Assembly: GCA_031266015.1 (NCBI GenBank)
Contig: JAISBU010000033.1
Coordinates: 95,284 to 159,283, forward strand
Length of the DNA: 64,000 nucleotides
Direction of reading: 5' to 3'
Source of the DNA: Prevotellaceae bacterium
GTDB taxonomy: Bacteria > Bacteroidota > Bacteroidia > Bacteroidales > UBA932
The notes beneath the pieces were generated by a model. It had not been told where the DNA came from, made no database searches, and saw only the letters and a list, made by a program, of their open reading frames with translations. This document shows positions 38,695 through 50,839 of the stretch, piece after piece (within the stretch, counting starts at the first letter, position 1; each line of letters begins with the position of its first letter). The translations under genes and the position numbers were made by a program.

Positions 38695-39216
38695 ATGTCA
38701 GAAAATACAAACGTAAAAAAAGTAAAAACCACCGACCTTGAACTTAAGGACAGGTTGGTTGCCGTTGAACGTGTTACCAAAGTAACCAAGGGCGGTCGCC
38801 ACTTCAGCTTCTCTGCAATTGTAGTAGTAGGTGACGAAAAAGGCGTAGTAGGCTACGGTCTGGGCAAGGCAAACGAAGTTTCGGTTGCTATTTCAAAAGG
38901 TATTGAGGATGCTAAGAAAAACCTGGTGAAAGTTCCGGTATTTAAGGGGACTATTCCTCACGAGCAAGTTGCCAAGTTTGGCGGCGCTCGAGTATACATG
39001 CGTCCTGCTGCTCCGGGTACCGGAGTAAAAGCAGGGGGTGCTATGCGTGCCGTATTTGAGAGTGTGGGTATACACGACGTACTTGCCAAGTCTAAGGGCT
39101 CATCAAACCCTCACAACTTGGTAAAGGCTACTGTAAATGCTCTGTTGGAGTTGCGTGATGCATACACTGTGGCTAACCTGCGTGGAGTATCGCTGAGCAA
39201 AGTGTTTAACGGATAA
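38695..39216 (+). CDS. rpsE: 30S ribosomal protein S5
   Basis: 173 residues; the double-stranded-RNA-binding domain has [19 protein letters not shown] and [20 protein letters not shown], and the C-terminal domain [19 protein letters not shown]5 affects decoding accuracy and is where spectinomycin resistance arises in other bacteria. 7 nt after rplR. Confidence 0.97.
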   Translation: MSENTNVKKVKTTDLELKDRLVAVERVTKVTKGGRHFSFSAIVVVGDEKGVVGYGLGKANEVSVAISKGIEDAKKNLVKVPVFKGTIPHEQVAKFGGARVYMRPAAPGTGVKAGGAMRAVFESVGIHDVLAKSKGSSNPHNLVKATVNALLELRDAYTVANLRGVSLSKVFNG

Positions 39217-39230
39217 GCAAGAAAAGTACA

Positions 39231-39413
39231 ATGGCAAAAGTAAAGATAACACAAGTGCGCAGCCAGATTGGCAGCACGGATAAGCAAAAAGCAACACTTC
39301 GCAGCCTTAAGCTGGGCAAGGTAAACAGCAGCACTGTTCGCGAGAAATCTCCGGTTTTGGATGGTCAAATCGCCGCCTTGAGCCACCTGATAAAGGTAGA
39401 GGAAGTAAAGTAA
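39231..39413 (+). CDS. rpmD: 50S ribosomal protein L30
   Basis: 60 residues, MAKVKITQVRSQIGSTDKQK, the short bacterial L30 form that binds 23S domain II. Between rpsE and rplO as usual. Confidence 0.95.
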   Translation: MAKVKITQVRSQIGSTDKQKATLRSLKLGKVNSSTVREKSPVLDGQIAALSHLIKVEEVK

Positions 39414-39460
39414 TTGAATTTTATACAACGGTTTAACTGCCGGTTAGAAATTTTGCTACA

Positions 39461-39907
39461 ATGGAATTAAGTAATTTAACCCCCGCAGCGGGTTCAACAC
39501 ACAAGGAAAAACGTATTGGCCGCGGTCAGGGTTCTGGTCGTGGAGGTACATCAACACGTGGCCATAAGGGTGCAAAGTCACGTTCGGGCTACTCGCGCAA
39601 GCTGGGTTTTGAGGGAGGACAGATGCCGCTACAACGCCGCTTGCCTAAGTTCGGTTTTAAGAACCCGACGCGTGTTGAGTACAAGGCTATCAATCTTTAC
39701 ACCATTGATGCGTTGGCTACGGCTCAAAGCCTAACAGCAATTACCCCGGAGGTGTTGGTTGCGGCAGGTTTGGCGTCAAAGAAAGACCTGGTAAAGATTT
39801 TGGGTCAAGGTACCTTGAGCAAGAAGCTGGACGTTACCGCTAACGCCTTCTCAAAGTCAGCAGCTGCTGCAATTGAAGCCCAGCAAGGCAAGGCCATTAA
39901 GCTATAA
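39461..39907 (+). CDS. rplO: 50S ribosomal protein L15
   Basis: 148 residues; the extended Gly/Arg-rich N-terminal region contains GRGQGSGRGGTSTRGHKGAK and MPLQRRLPKFGF, which thread into 23S rRNA. It is followed 40 nt later by secY. Confidence 0.96.
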   Translation: MELSNLTPAAGSTHKEKRIGRGQGSGRGGTSTRGHKGAKSRSGYSRKLGFEGGQMPLQRRLPKFGFKNPTRVEYKAINLYTIDALATAQSLTAITPEVLVAAGLASKKDLVKILGQGTLSKKLDVTANAFSKSAAAAIEAQQGKAIKL

Positions 39908-39947
39908 GAATCAAGTTACAAAAATCTGTGGCACAAATACTTAACGG

Positions 39948-41264
39948 ATGAAGAAGTTTATAGAAACCATAAAGAACATTTTTAAGATTGAAGATCTTAG
40001 AAAGAGAATTCTTTACACACTCGGTCTCCTGCTTATTTACAGGTTGGGCAGCTTTGTGGTTATTCCGGGTATTGATCCGGAAGGGTTGACAAAGTTGCAA
40101 GCACAGGCATCAGAAGGTCTTATGGGTCTACTGAATATGTTCTCAGGAGGTGCTTTCGGTAACGCTTCTATCTTTGGTTTAGGTGTTATGCCCTACATTT
40201 CTGCATCCATTGTGGTGCAGCTATTGGGTATGATGATTCCCTACTTCCAACGTCTGCAACGTGAGGGAGAGAGCGGGATGCGTAAGCTTAACCAAATTAC
40301 CCGTTACCTTACCATTATAATTTTGTGCTTCCAAGCTCCGGCATACTTGGCAAACCTGCATGCTCAAGTTCCCGCAGAGGCATTTATGATTAAGGGTGCA
40401 TATTTTACCATATTCTCTACCATTGTACTCATGTCCGGTACCATGTTTATTATGTGGTTGGGCGAGCGCATTACCGATAAAGGTTTGGGCAATGGCGTAT
40501 CACTTATCATTATGGTGGGTATTATTGCTCGCTTGCCGTTTGCGCTGGTATCAGAGTTTGGTTCACGCGTGGCCACAAACGGCGGTTTGGTGATGTTTGT
40601 AGTAGAAATGGTGGCATTGTTCTTGGTGTTTGTTGCAACAATTCTGCTGGTACAAGGCGTTCGTAAGATTCCCGTACAGTACGCTAAGCGTATTGTTGGC
40701 AACAAGCAATATGGTGGTGCACGCCAGTACATTCCGTTAAAGATAAATGCGGCTGGTGTTATGCCTATCATCTTTGCTCAGGCATTGATGTTCTTGCCCA
40801 TGATTTTTTCAAAATTTGAGGCTACAAGTGGTATTGCTGTTGCTTTCTCAAACTACACCGGTTTTTGGTACAACTTGCTGTTTTTCCTTTTGGTAGTAGC
40901 CTTTACCTACTTCTACACGGCTGTTACGGTAAATCCTACCAACATGGCAAATGATATGAAAAAAAATGGCGGCTTTGTTCCCGGTGTTAAGCCGGGAAAG
41001 AAAACCGCTGAATATATAGACGCTATTATGTCGCGCATTACGCTACCCGGTTCATTCTTCTTGGGCTTTGTAGCAATTATGCCGGCGTTTGCCATGATAA
41101 TGGGTATTAACAACCAGTTTGCCCAATTCTTTGGCGGCACCTCCTTGCTGATTTTGGTTGGCGTAGTATTGGATACGCTGCAACAAGTTGAAAGCCACCT
41201 GCTTTCTCGCCACTATGATGGTTTGATGAAGACTGGACGCTTGAAAGGCAGGAGCGGTATGTAG
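39948..41264 (+). CDS. secY: Protein translocase subunit SecY
   Basis: 438 residues with ten predicted membrane helices, the channel of the Sec translocon in the inner membrane. Signature segments are RLGSFVVIPGIDPEGL, the plug region GGAFGNASIFGLGVMPYIS, GITARLPF-like GIIARLPFALVSEF, and the cytoplasmic loop VRKIPVQYAKRIVG that binds ribosome and SecA. Its place in the spc operon couples export capacity to ribosome synthesis. Confidence 0.97.
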   Translation: MKKFIETIKNIFKIEDLRKRILYTLGLLLIYRLGSFVVIPGIDPEGLTKLQAQASEGLMGLLNMFSGGAFGNASIFGLGVMPYISASIVVQLLGMMIPYFQRLQREGESGMRKLNQITRYLTIIILCFQAPAYLANLHAQVPAEAFMIKGAYFTIFSTIVLMSGTMFIMWLGERITDKGLGNGVSLIIMVGIIARLPFALVSEFGSRVATNGGLVMFVVEMVALFLVFVATILLVQGVRKIPVQYAKRIVGNKQYGGARQYIPLKINAAGVMPIIFAQALMFLPMIFSKFEATSGIAVAFSNYTGFWYNLLFFLLVVAFTYFYTAVTVNPTNMANDMKKNGGFVPGVKPGKKTAEYIDAIMSRITLPGSFFLGFVAIMPAFAMIMGINNQFAQFFGGTSLLILVGVVLDTLQQVESHLLSRHYDGLMKTGRLKGRSGM

Positions 41265-41347
41265 TATTTGGTGGACAAAAGAACAAGGACGGAAAAACAG
41301 AAAATGTATATCTTTAAATCTTTGTTCTTGTAATCTTTATTCCGAAA

Positions 41348-42145
41348 ATGTTCTTTAAAGAGATGAGTCTGGTAAAAACAGCCGAAGAGATTGAGTTTTT
41401 ACGCGAAAACAATCAGCTAGTGTCTAAAACGCTGGCCGAATTGGCAAAGCACATAAAGCCGGGTGTTACGGGTTTGATGCTGGACAAAATAGCCGAAGAG
41501 TTCATTCGTAGCCACGGGGCGGCGCCCGGATTCTTGGGGTATGAGGGTTATCCCAATACTCTTTGTACTTCGATAAACGATGTGGTAGTTCATGGGATTC
41601 CAAATACCTATGAGCTTCGTGAGGGTGATATTATTTCGGTAGATTGCGGAACCATTAAGCATGGTTTTTACGGAGATTCGGCCTTTACATTTATGGTAGG
41701 GGAAGTAGCTCCGGAAGTAAAACAGCTACTGAAGGTAACTCGAGAAAGTTTGGAGCTGGGTGTTGCCAAAGCAGTTGAAGGAAACAGAATTGGCGATATT
41801 TCGCACGCCGTACAAAGCCACGTTGAAAGGTTTGGATACTCTGTAATACGTGAAATGCAAGGACACGGTTTGGGTAAGAATATGCACGAAGAACCGGGTG
41901 TTCCTAACTACGGTAAGCCCGGACAAGGCAAGAAGCTGATCAAAGGGATGGTGATTTGTGTAGAGCCAATGATTAACTTGGGTAAGAAGGATATTTACCA
42001 GGAGCGTGACGGTTGGACCATCAGAACAAACGACAGAAAACCGTCAGCACACTTTGAGTATGCGGTGGCTGTAGGAAAGGGAAAACCCGATATATTGACC
42101 ACATTTGAGTATGTGGATAAAGCTTTAAAAACAAAAAAGAATTAA
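41348..42145 (+). CDS. map: Methionine aminopeptidase, type I
   Basis: 265 residues. It removes the initiator methionine from nascent proteins. The five metal ligands are visible: Asp99 (ISVDCGT), Asp110 (YGDSAFTF), His near 171-175 ([13 protein letters not shown]), Glu in [11 protein letters not shown] and Glu in HFEYAVAV; His82 is the conserved catalytic His. ATG 41348 is used, but ATG 41363 ([13 protein letters not shown]) is an equally good start. It follows secY by 83 nt. Confidence 0.95.
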   Translation: MFFKEMSLVKTAEEIEFLRENNQLVSKTLAELAKHIKPGVTGLMLDKIAEEFIRSHGAAPGFLGYEGYPNTLCTSINDVVVHGIPNTYELREGDIISVDCGTIKHGFYGDSAFTFMVGEVAPEVKQLLKVTRESLELGVAKAVEGNRIGDISHAVQSHVERFGYSVIREMQGHGLGKNMHEEPGVPNYGKPGQGKKLIKGMVICVEPMINLGKKDIYQERDGWTIRTNDRKPSAHFEYAVAVGKGKPDILTTFEYVDKALKTKKN

Positions 42146-42149
42146 ACCC

Positions 42150-42368
42150 ATGGCAAAACAGACTGCCATAGAAAGAGACGGAGTAATTGTAGAATCACTA
42201 TCTAACGCAATGTTTCGGGTAGAGTTGGATAATGGTCACATTATTACGGCGCATATTTCGGGTAAAATGAGGATGCACTACATCAAAATTTTGCCGGGCG
42301 ATAAGGTGCGCGTTGAAATGACGCCTTATGATTTGACAAAAGGTCGTATCTGTTTCAGGTACAAGTAA
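42150..42368 (+). CDS. infA: Translation initiation factor IF-1
   Basis: 72 residues, an OB fold ([19 protein letters not shown], then [20 protein letters not shown]). It occupies the A site during initiation. Only 4 nt separate it from map. 72 residues is the standard length. Confidence 0.97.
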   Translation: MAKQTAIERDGVIVESLSNAMFRVELDNGHIITAHISGKMRMHYIKILPGDKVRVEMTPYDLTKGRICFRYK

Positions 42369-42458
42369 ATAGTTAAGCACAATTGTTGATCTGTTGAGTT
42401 GTTAAGTTGAGTTGCAACAACAAACAGTTAGGCAGTTAAACAATTAAACCATAGAAAA

Positions 42459-42575
42459 ATGAAGGTAAGAGCATCCATCAAAAAACGCAGTGAGGATTGC
42501 AAGATTGTAAAGCGCAAAGGCCGCTTGTACGTTATCTGCAAAAAGACCCCAAAGTACAAAATGCGTCAGGGATAA
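42459..42575 (+). CDS. rpmJ: 50S ribosomal protein L36
   Basis: 38 residues, [20 protein letters not shown] then [18 protein letters not shown]. It binds 23S rRNA near the factor-binding site. Of the zinc ligands of the classical form (three Cys and a His), Cys14 and Cys27 remain but the first Cys is Ser and the His is Tyr, so zinc binding is probably lost, as in other Bacteroidota. Between infA and rpsM, the standard place. Confidence 0.95.
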   Translation: MKVRASIKKRSEDCKIVKRKGRLYVICKKTPKYKMRQG

Positions 42576-42605
42576 ATTTTAACTTGTAATTATTAAACAG
42601 AGAAT

Positions 42606-42986
42606 ATGGCACGTATTGCAGGTATTGATTTACCTAAGAACAAGCGCGGAGAGATAGGGCTGACCTACATTTACGGTATTGGCCGCAGCACCTCACGCAA
42701 GATTTTGACCACCGCCGGAGTAAATTTTGATATTAAGGTTAAGGATTGGAACGATGCTCAAGAGTCTGCTATTCGTAGCGCTATTGCAGCAGAGGGAATG
42801 AAGCTGGAGGGCGAGCTGCGCTCAACGGTTCAGCTTAACATTAAGCGTTTGATGGATATTGGTAGCTACCGTGGTATTCGTCACCGTTTGGGTTTGCCGG
42901 TTCGCGGACAGAGCACCAAGAACAACGCTCGTACTCGTAAGGGTAAGAAAAAGACTGTTGCAAACAAGAAGAAAGCAACGAAGTAA
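42606..42986 (+). CDS. rpsM: 30S ribosomal protein S13
   Basis: 126 residues ([20 protein letters not shown]); the basic tail [18 protein letters not shown] contacts P-site t[22 protein letters not shown] is the family signature. Opens the alpha block (rpsM-rpsK-rpsD-rpoA-rplQ). Confidence 0.97.
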   Translation: MARIAGIDLPKNKRGEIGLTYIYGIGRSTSRKILTTAGVNFDIKVKDWNDAQESAIRSAIAAEGMKLEGELRSTVQLNIKRLMDIGSYRGIRHRLGLPVRGQSTKNNARTRKGKKKTVANKKKATK

Positions 42987-43068
42987 TAGTTAAAAAAACG
43001 GATGATGTACGGTTTGCCGGTGTAATAACCGGATGCCCGGAAATCATAAATCGACAATATCAACAGAT

Positions 43069-43458
43069 ATGGCAAAAAAAACAGTAACGACCAAGAAGAA
43101 AGTTGTAAAGGTTGACGCGGTGGGCGAGGTACACGTTAGCTCCACTTTCAACAACATTATCATTACGTTGACTAACAATGACGGACAAGCCATCAGCTGG
43201 TCATCGGCAGGAAAAATGGGCTTCCGTGGTTCAAAGAAGAACACTCCCTACGCTGCTCAAATGGCCGCTAACGACTGCGCTAAAGTAGCCTACGATATGG
43301 GCTTGCGTAAGGTAAAGGCGTACGTAAAGGGGCCGGGTGGCGGACGTGAGTCGGCCATGCGTACCATTCATGCCAACGGCATTGAGATTACCGAAATTGT
43401 AGACGTTACACCGATTCCGCACAACGGCTGCCGTCCAAAAGGTCGCAGAAGGGTATAA
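43069..43458 (+). CDS. rpsK: 30S ribosomal protein S11
   Basis: 129 residues from [22 protein letters not shown] 43069 is chosen over the in-frame ATG at 43033 because S11 families start with a short Lys-rich tail just before [15 protein letters not shown]. Ends in [14 protein letters not shown]. It lines the platform near the mRNA exit. Confidence 0.96.
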   Translation: MAKKTVTTKKKVVKVDAVGEVHVSSTFNNIIITLTNNDGQAISWSSAGKMGFRGSKKNTPYAAQMAANDCAKVAYDMGLRKVKAYVKGPGGGRESAMRTIHANGIEITEIVDVTPIPHNGCRPKGRRRV

Positions 43459-43490
43459 TCCGCAATAACAACAAGTAATTTAATAAGAAA

Positions 43491-44099
43491 ATGGCAAAAT
43501 ATACAGGTCCAAAGACAAGAGTTGCACGCAAATTTGGTTTGCCTATTTTTGGTGCAGATAAGTCTTACGAAAAGAAAAACTACCCTCCCGGACAGCACGG
43601 CTTGGCCAAGAAGCGCAAAAAGGTTTCTGAGTACGGCGTACAGCTTACCGAAAAGCAAAAGTTGAAGTATACCTACGGTTTGTTGGAGCGCCAGTTCCGC
43701 AACTTGTTCGAGAAAGCTTCTACCATGAAAGGCCGTAAGGGTGATAACCTTTTGGCTTTGCTGGAGAGCCGCTTAGATAACGTAGTATTCCGTTTGGGTG
43801 TTGCTCCTACACGTGCAGCTGCACGTCAGCTGGTAGGGCACCGTCACATTACTCTTAACGGTGAGGTTTGCAATATTCCTTCGGTAATTGTAAAGCCCGG
43901 TGATGTTGTGGGCGTACGCGAAAAGTCGAAGAGTCTTGAGGCTATTCAGGATAACTGTGGTGGTTCTCGCAGCAGCCATTACTCATGGTTGGAGTGGGAT
44001 AGCGCTACTATGAGTGGTAAGTTCATGAATAGACCGGAGCGCGCCGATGTTCCTGAAACCGTAAACGAGCAGCTTATTGTGGAGTTGTACTCCAAGTAG
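43491..44099 (+). CDS. rpsD: 30S ribosomal protein S4 (zinc-free type)
   Basis: 202 residues ([20 protein letters not shown]). The S4 RNA-binding domain begins near residue 93 ([20 protein letters not shown]). The N-terminal region lacks the four Cys of zinc-binding S4. It starts assembly of the 30S body and in E. coli represses the alpha operon. Confidence 0.97.
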   Translation: MAKYTGPKTRVARKFGLPIFGADKSYEKKNYPPGQHGLAKKRKKVSEYGVQLTEKQKLKYTYGLLERQFRNLFEKASTMKGRKGDNLLALLESRLDNVVFRLGVAPTRAAARQLVGHRHITLNGEVCNIPSVIVKPGDVVGVREKSKSLEAIQDNCGGSRSSHYSWLEWDSATMSGKFMNRPERADVPETVNEQLIVELYSK

Positions 44100-44180
44100 T
44101 AGAACTCTACCGGCTGAAGATTTTTAAATGCGCACAAAAGGTGCTGCAGATTGTAAAAAGGCTAAAACGAAAATAATCAT

Positions 44181-45176
44181 ATGGCAATATTAGCATTTCA
44201 GAAGCCCGATAAGGTGATTATGCTCGACTCGACTAACACTTTTGGTCGCTTTGAGTTCCGCCCTCTTGAACCCGGGTACGGTATGACCGTAGGTAACGCG
44301 CTACGCCGCGTGTTGCTGTCGTCGCTAGAAGGCTACGCAATAACCTCGGTAAAAATAAGCGGTGTGGAGCATGAGTTTGCCTCCATCCCCGGAGTGCTTG
44401 AGGATATGGTGGAAATCATCCTTAACCTTAAGCAGGTAAGGCTAAAGAAAGTAGCCGAAGGTATTGATACCGAGAAAGTTAAGTTAAACATTTCCGGCCA
44501 AACCGAATTTAGGGCTGAGCTACTGTCGAACGGTATGACCGCTTTCAAGGTGCTCAATCCCGAGCTGGTTATTTGCCACATGGAGCCCAACGTTAAGCTG
44601 CAAATAGAGCTTACCCTCAACAAGGGCAGGGGCTATGTTCCGGCTGACGAAAACCGTGGCGAGGAGACAGAAATTATTGGTACGATTGCTATTGACTCTA
44701 TTTACACGCCGATAAAGAATGTAAAGTATGCGGTAGAAGATTACCGTGTGGAGCAAAAGACGGACTACGAAAAGTTGACGGTAGAAATCACAACCGATGG
44801 CTCCATCTTTCCGAAGGATGCCCTTAAGGAGGCTGCAAAAATTTTGATTCACCACTTCATGCTTTTCTCAGATGAGAAGATCACGTTGGATACCGAAGAG
44901 AAGTTTACCAACGATGATTTTGATGAGGAGGTGCTTCACATGCGTCAGCTGCTGAAGACCAAGTTGACGGATTTGGATCTATCCGTACGCGCGCTTAACT
45001 GCCTGAAAACTGCTGAGGTTGAAACTCTTGGCGAGCTGGTTAAGTTCCAACGTAATGACTTGTTAAAGTTCCGTAACTTTGGTAAGAAGTCGTTGACCGA
45101 GCTTGACGAGAAGCTGGTGCAGCTTAACCTGCATTTCGGCATGGATGTTTCAAAGTATAAACTTGACAAGGAATAA
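44181..45176 (+). CDS. rpoA: RNA polymerase alpha subunit
   Basis: 331 residues. The N-terminal assembly domain (about 1-230) has [20 protein letters not shown] and [16 protein letters not shown]; the C-terminal DNA/activator-binding domain (about 250-325) has [20 protein letters not shown] and [15 protein letters not shown], with the Arg that contacts UP elements. Standard place between rpsD and rplQ. Confidence 0.97.
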   Translation: MAILAFQKPDKVIMLDSTNTFGRFEFRPLEPGYGMTVGNALRRVLLSSLEGYAITSVKISGVEHEFASIPGVLEDMVEIILNLKQVRLKKVAEGIDTEKVKLNISGQTEFRAELLSNGMTAFKVLNPELVICHMEPNVKLQIELTLNKGRGYVPADENRGEETEIIGTIAIDSIYTPIKNVKYAVEDYRVEQKTDYEKLTVEITTDGSIFPKDALKEAAKILIHHFMLFSDEKITLDTEEKFTNDDFDEEVLHMRQLLKTKLTDLDLSVRALNCLKTAEVETLGELVKFQRNDLLKFRNFGKKSLTELDEKLVQLNLHFGMDVSKYKLDKE

Positions 45177-45182
45177 TATCAG

Positions 45183-45656
45183 ATGAGACACGGTAATAAG
45201 ATTAACCACTTGGGAATGAAGACGGGGCACCGTAGCGCAATGCTATCGAACATGGCATCGTCGCTAATCATGCACAAGCGTATAGAAACCACCTTGGCTA
45301 AGGCAAAGGTGCTGCGTGAATTCGTAGAGCCAATCCTTACCAAAGGAAAGAATGATACTACTCACTCACGCCGTATGGTTTTCTCTGTGTTGAAGAACAA
45401 GGAGGCCGTTAAAGAACTTTTCGGCACGGTGGCTAGTAAAGTTGGGCAACGTCCCGGGGGCTACACTCGTATTTTAAAGATTGGCTTCCGCCATGGCGAT
45501 GCCGCTGAAGTGGCAATGATTGAGTTGGTTGACTTTAACGAAACATACACTCCGGTGACCAAGAAGGAAGTTAAGAAAACCACCCGCCGTGGCACGGCCA
45601 AAAAAGCAGCGCCAAAGGTTGAGGCTCCTGCTGCTGAAGCTGAAGTTGCAGAGTAG
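45183..45656 (+). CDS. rplQ: 50S ribosomal protein L17
   Basis: 157 residues. The core (1-118: [20 protein letters not shown]) is standard; a 38-residue tail rich in Lys, Ala and Glu ([18 protein letters not shown]) extends it, as often in Bacteroidota. Last gene of the superoperon, 6 nt after rpoA, followed by a strong terminator. Confidence 0.97.
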   Translation: MRHGNKINHLGMKTGHRSAMLSNMASSLIMHKRIETTLAKAKVLREFVEPILTKGKNDTTHSRRMVFSVLKNKEAVKELFGTVASKVGQRPGGYTRILKIGFRHGDAAEVAMIELVDFNETYTPVTKKEVKKTTRRGTAKKAAPKVEAPAAEAEVAE

Positions 45657-45685
45657 TCGTGTAGTTCACAGTTATCTTTAAGGGT

Positions 45686-45725
45686 AAAAAACGGTTGCAA
45701 ATACCTTGCAGCCGTTTTTATTTTT
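45686..45725 (+). terminator. Terminator of the ribosomal superoperon
   Basis: A 14-bp stem with one G-U pair (45687-45700 with 45706-45719, AACGGTTGCAA core) and a 5-nt loop is followed by TATTTTT, 30 nt after the rplQ stop. Confidence 0.9.
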
Positions 45726-45786
45726 CGTGTGGAAATAGCACACTGATCCGTTGTTAACTACTTAATTTTAAGTGCCCTTGAGTTTT

Positions 45787-46758
45787 ATGACAAAGGTAAA
45801 TATGGCTCCATGGAGCCGGAAAGTAGGATATGCGAAAAAAACCTTGCTCGTAGGATCCTGTTTTGCATCCAACATTGGAGAGTGGATGCAGCGGCTGAAA
45901 TTTGCAGCTATGAGTAATCCTTTTGGAGTTTTGTATAATCCGGTGTCGGTAGCGCAAAGCTTGCAAAGAATGGCAGAAAAACGCCTTTTGACAGCGGCCG
46001 ATTTGCAGCAGGAGAATAATCTTTGGTTCAGCTACACGCACGACAGCCATTTTTCGAATCCGGATAAGGCCGAATGCTTGCGCTTGCTGAACGAGAGTAT
46101 TCTGAAGGGAGCGTGGGGGCTGAAAACGGCTGATTTTTTAATGGTAACTTTAGGAACAGCCTGGGTTTACAAGCTGAAAAGAACGGGCGAGGTGGTTGCC
46201 AACTGCCATAAAACTCCAGCTAGGGAGTTTGATCGTGTGTTGCTTTCTCTGGCCGAAATTGCACAGGTCTTATGCGAAATGTTGAAGAGCGTGCAAACCA
46301 TAAATCCGAATTTGCAGGTTGTATTTACGGTAAGTCCTGTCAGACATTGGAAGGATGGCGCTCATGGTAATCAGCTAAGTAAGGCGGCTTTGCTGTTGGG
46401 CGTTGAAGAAGCTGTACAAAAGACCGAGAATGCCGGTTATTTCCCTGTCTATGAGATAGTTATGGATGAATTGCGTGACTACAGGTTTTACGCTGATGAC
46501 ATGCTGCACCCATCGCCTTTGGCTATAAAAACCATTTGGGAAAAGTTGGTAAAGGTAGCTGTAGATGAGCAATCTCAATGTTTGTTTTCAGAGTTGGAGC
46601 AGCTGAGGGCTGCCATTCATCATCGGCCAGCTAACTCAAAATCGGCAGATTATATAACGTTTTTAGAGCGGCAAAACCAGCGTCTGCAGATGTTGAAGCT
46701 GCGACTGCCTTTGGCAGATTGGGATGAAGAGGAGGCTTTTTTTGCCGAAAAGCTGTAA
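45787..46758 (+). CDS. GSCFA domain protein
   Basis: 323 residues of the GSCFA family, which is related to the SGNH hydrolases. The naming motif is near 22-30 (LLVGSCFASNIGEWM) with the catalytic-type Ser; FLMVTLGTAWVY and FTVSPVRHWKDGAHGNQLSK are also typical, the latter supplying Asn/His block residues, and DDMLHPSPLA provides the C-terminal Asp/His. An esterase acting on a glycan or lipid is plausible but unproven. ATG 45787 is chosen over GTG 45772. No signal peptide is seen. It follows the rplQ terminator. Confidence 0.85.
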   Translation: MTKVNMAPWSRKVGYAKKTLLVGSCFASNIGEWMQRLKFAAMSNPFGVLYNPVSVAQSLQRMAEKRLLTAADLQQENNLWFSYTHDSHFSNPDKAECLRLLNESILKGAWGLKTADFLMVTLGTAWVYKLKRTGEVVANCHKTPAREFDRVLLSLAEIAQVLCEMLKSVQTINPNLQVVFTVSPVRHWKDGAHGNQLSKAALLLGVEEAVQKTENAGYFPVYEIVMDELRDYRFYADDMLHPSPLAIKTIWEKLVKVAVDEQSQCLFSELEQLRAAIHHRPANSKSADYITFLERQNQRLQMLKLRLPLADWDEEEAFFAEKL

Positions 46759-46822
46759 TTTTGCGGAATGCGTTGACCGGTTGAGTTGATAGCGCAATTT
46801 TGAGGATTTTATTTACTACGAT

Positions 46823-47257
46823 TTGTCGGAGAGTAAGCTATATAAATCGCTACAAAAATATGCACGTCGTATGATGACCTGCCCGCATTGTCGTGAGGGT
46901 AAGGTCAAGTTTAACAAAACGTGGTTTATTGATGTTGACACATATTTGTATTGCGATACGTGCGGCGCAAAGTTGGCGCACATCAGCTATCTGGCGGTGG
47001 CGGCGCTTACTGCCGCTGCGGTGGTCGCGCTGTACATTATTTTTCAGCAGAAAGGAGTAGATCACAGCGTAGAGAGCGCTCAACGCTCGGTGAAAATTTT
47101 TGCGGTAGTTTTTTACGTGTTGATATGCCTTATGCGGTTATTGCTGTTGGGATTGCTCTGGCTTATAAAGCATCCGCCCTTCTTTGTTGATGATGAGGAT
47201 CTGAGCTACGAGGAGCAGAAAAAGAAAATTGACGAATGGTGGGCGCCGTTTGTGTAA
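46823..47257 (+). CDS. Zinc-ribbon membrane protein, function unknown
   Basis: 144 residues if the TTG at 46823 is the start; ATG 46871 or 46874 would shorten it by 16 or 17. A zinc ribbon is formed by CPHC (near 20) and CDTCG (near 45); two membrane helices follow (about 52-72 and 91-113), then an acidic tail (VDDEDLSYEEQKKKIDEWW). It lies 64 nt after the GSCFA gene on the same strand and may be co-transcribed. I do not recognise the family. Confidence 0.65.
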   Translation: MSESKLYKSLQKYARRMMTCPHCREGKVKFNKTWFIDVDTYLYCDTCGAKLAHISYLAVAALTAAAVVALYIIFQQKGVDHSVESAQRSVKIFAVVFYVLICLMRLLLLGLLWLIKHPPFFVDDEDLSYEEQKKKIDEWWAPFV

Positions 47258-49149
<1,892 letters not shown>

Positions 49150-49157
49150 CTGAATCA

Positions 49158-49192
49158 AAAAAATCTCAACAAGAATTCTGTTGAGATTTTTT
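49158..49192. terminator. Bidirectional terminator, ABC-F and tRNA-Gly
   Basis: A perfect 14-bp stem (49158-49171 with 49179-49192) with a 7-nt loop. A residues on the left and T residues on the right allow it to end both the plus-strand ABC-F transcript and the minus-strand tRNA transcript. Confidence 0.85.
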
Positions 49193-49198
49193 GATTTG

Positions 49199-49271
49199 AG
49201 CGAGAAACGGGGCTCGAACCCGCGACCCTCAGCTTGGGAAGCTGATGCTCTACCAACTGAGCTACTCTCGC
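49199..49271 (-). tRNA. tRNA-Gly (anticodon CCC)
   Basis: 73 nt on the minus strand. Cloverleaf: acceptor GCGAGAG with TTCTCGC, D-stem GCTC/GAGC, anticodon stem TCAGC/GCTGA around loop TTCCCAA (anticodon CCC), T-stem GCGGG/CCCGT with TTCGAGC loop, discriminator T. The 3' CCA is not encoded. It reads GGG codons. Confidence 0.95.
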
Positions 49272-49345
49272 AAATTAGTGATACAAAGATAATATTTTGC
49301 CATTCAAATTTTAGCTCGTAACTTTAATTTTTCATTTTTTCACAT

Positions 49346-50590
49346 TTGAATGTCCCTTTGTATATAGCCAAAAGGCTGATTTTCAGCAATCAGACGGAAC
49401 ATAAGCTTCTACGCCCTATCATTCGAATTTCGATGATAAGCGTGGCGCTCAGCATTGCAGTCATGATTGTAACGCTGTCTGTACTGCTTGGGTTTAAGCA
49501 ACAAATCACGGAAAAAGTTACAGGTTTTTTGGCGCACGTTCAAATCGTAAACTACGATGGCAACACCTCGTTTGAAACCAACCCCATCAATAGCAATCAA
49601 GATTTTTTATCACAGATTAAAGCCATTGATAACGTAAGCCACACACAAACATACGCTCTTAAAGCCGGTATAATCAGCTCTGGCAACAACATGCAGGGGG
49701 TAGTTCTTAAGGGCGTGGATAGCAACTTTGACTGGTCATTTTTCAACTCCAACATGGTGGACGGAAAAGGTTTTGAGGTAAACGATAGCGCCGGTACCAG
49801 CAAGGTTTGCATTTCACTAAAGCTGGCACAAATGTTACAGCTGAAGTTAGGTGATAATTTTGACGCTTACTTCGTACAAAATCCACCACGTGTCCGTCGA
49901 TTCAATATTTCCGGAATTTTTGACACAAAATTCGGTGAGTTCGATAAGCTATACGTGCTTTGCGATATCAAGCACCCGCAACGTCTCAACGGATGGAGCA
50001 ACGAGCAAATTACGGGTTTTGAAATCTACCTGAAAAACTTTGACAAGCTGAACGACACGTATGCAGATATAGCCAATATTGCTGCCTACAAGTTGCAACC
50101 TGACGGCTCCAGGCTTGCTGTTGAAAGTGTGAAGGAGCGCTATGGGCAAATCTTTCAGTGGTTAGCCTTGCAAGATATGAACGCTATGGTAATTTTTGTA
50201 CTCATGCTGGCGGTGGCCGGCTTTAACATGATATCCGGATTACTCATTATCCTTTTGGAACGTTCGGGTACCATCGGATTACTGATGACGCTGGGTATGC
50301 GCAACAGAAATCTGCAAAAGGTTTTTGTTTACCAAGCGGGCTTTATTGCCTTACAGGGTTTAGTATGGGGAAATGTAATTGGAATCGCAATTTGCCTGCT
50401 GCAGAAATACTTTGGTATAGTATTATTAAACCCGGATACCTATTACCTTTCACAAGTTCCTATTGCCATTAGCTGGGGGAAAATTGTCCTGCTCAACTTG
50501 GGAGCAATTATGGCAATTACAGGAATGCTTGTGCTACCATCCTTACTCGTGGCCAGGGTAAAACCAAGTAAAACACTGAGATTTAACTAG
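49346..50590 (+). CDS. FtsX-like ABC permease (LolC/LolE type)
   Basis: 414 residues. A membrane helix near 20-50 is followed by a large periplasmic domain (about 55-270), then three helices (about 280-305, 325-350, 380-405) ending VLPSLLVARVKPSKTLRFN, the FtsX layout used by LolC/LolE, which release lipoproteins from the inner membrane. The TTG at 49346 is taken as start because it yields MNVPLYIAKRLIF, matching the family's opening; no ATG occurs in frame before residue 30. The ATPase LolD is not adjacent. Confidence 0.85.
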   Translation: MNVPLYIAKRLIFSNQTEHKLLRPIIRISMISVALSIAVMIVTLSVLLGFKQQITEKVTGFLAHVQIVNYDGNTSFETNPINSNQDFLSQIKAIDNVSHTQTYALKAGIISSGNNMQGVVLKGVDSNFDWSFFNSNMVDGKGFEVNDSAGTSKVCISLKLAQMLQLKLGDNFDAYFVQNPPRVRRFNISGIFDTKFGEFDKLYVLCDIKHPQRLNGWSNEQITGFEIYLKNFDKLNDTYADIANIAAYKLQPDGSRLAVESVKERYGQIFQWLALQDMNAMVIFVLMLAVAGFNMISGLLIILLERSGTIGLLMTLGMRNRNLQKVFVYQAGFIALQGLVWGNVIGIAICLLQKYFGIVLLNPDTYYLSQVPIAISWGKIVLLNLGAIMAITGMLVLPSLLVARVKPSKTLRFN

Positions 50591-50839
50591 ATACCGTAGA
50601 AATCGACAGTCAATAGTGCCTACGTATACGTTGTCATCCTGAACTTGTCGAAGGGTGCGGCAGGGGAAATGGCGTAATCGTAAGTTCCGGCCTGGGGGTT
50701 ACGTAATTCATCAGCATAACAGGCTCATCGCTGCACGCTTTGGGTAGGGCTATGGGATAAGGTAGCAATTTTTTAAGGTTCAAGATAGTTTATTACGATA
50801 TAAGTCATTTCCGCCGTTTTTTTAGCCTTAATATTAAGG
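50591..50839. other. Gap with a repeat fragment
   Basis: About 250 nt downstream of the permease gene. It holds GTCATCCTGAACTTGTCGAAG at 50633-50653, a variant arm of the element at 25661-25752. No terminator or gene is otherwise seen. Confidence 0.5.
50633..50653 (+). repeat. Arm of dispersed palindromic element
   Basis: GTCATCCTGAACTTGTCGAA differs at a few bases from the left arm at 25661; the matching inverted arm is missing here. Confidence 0.55.
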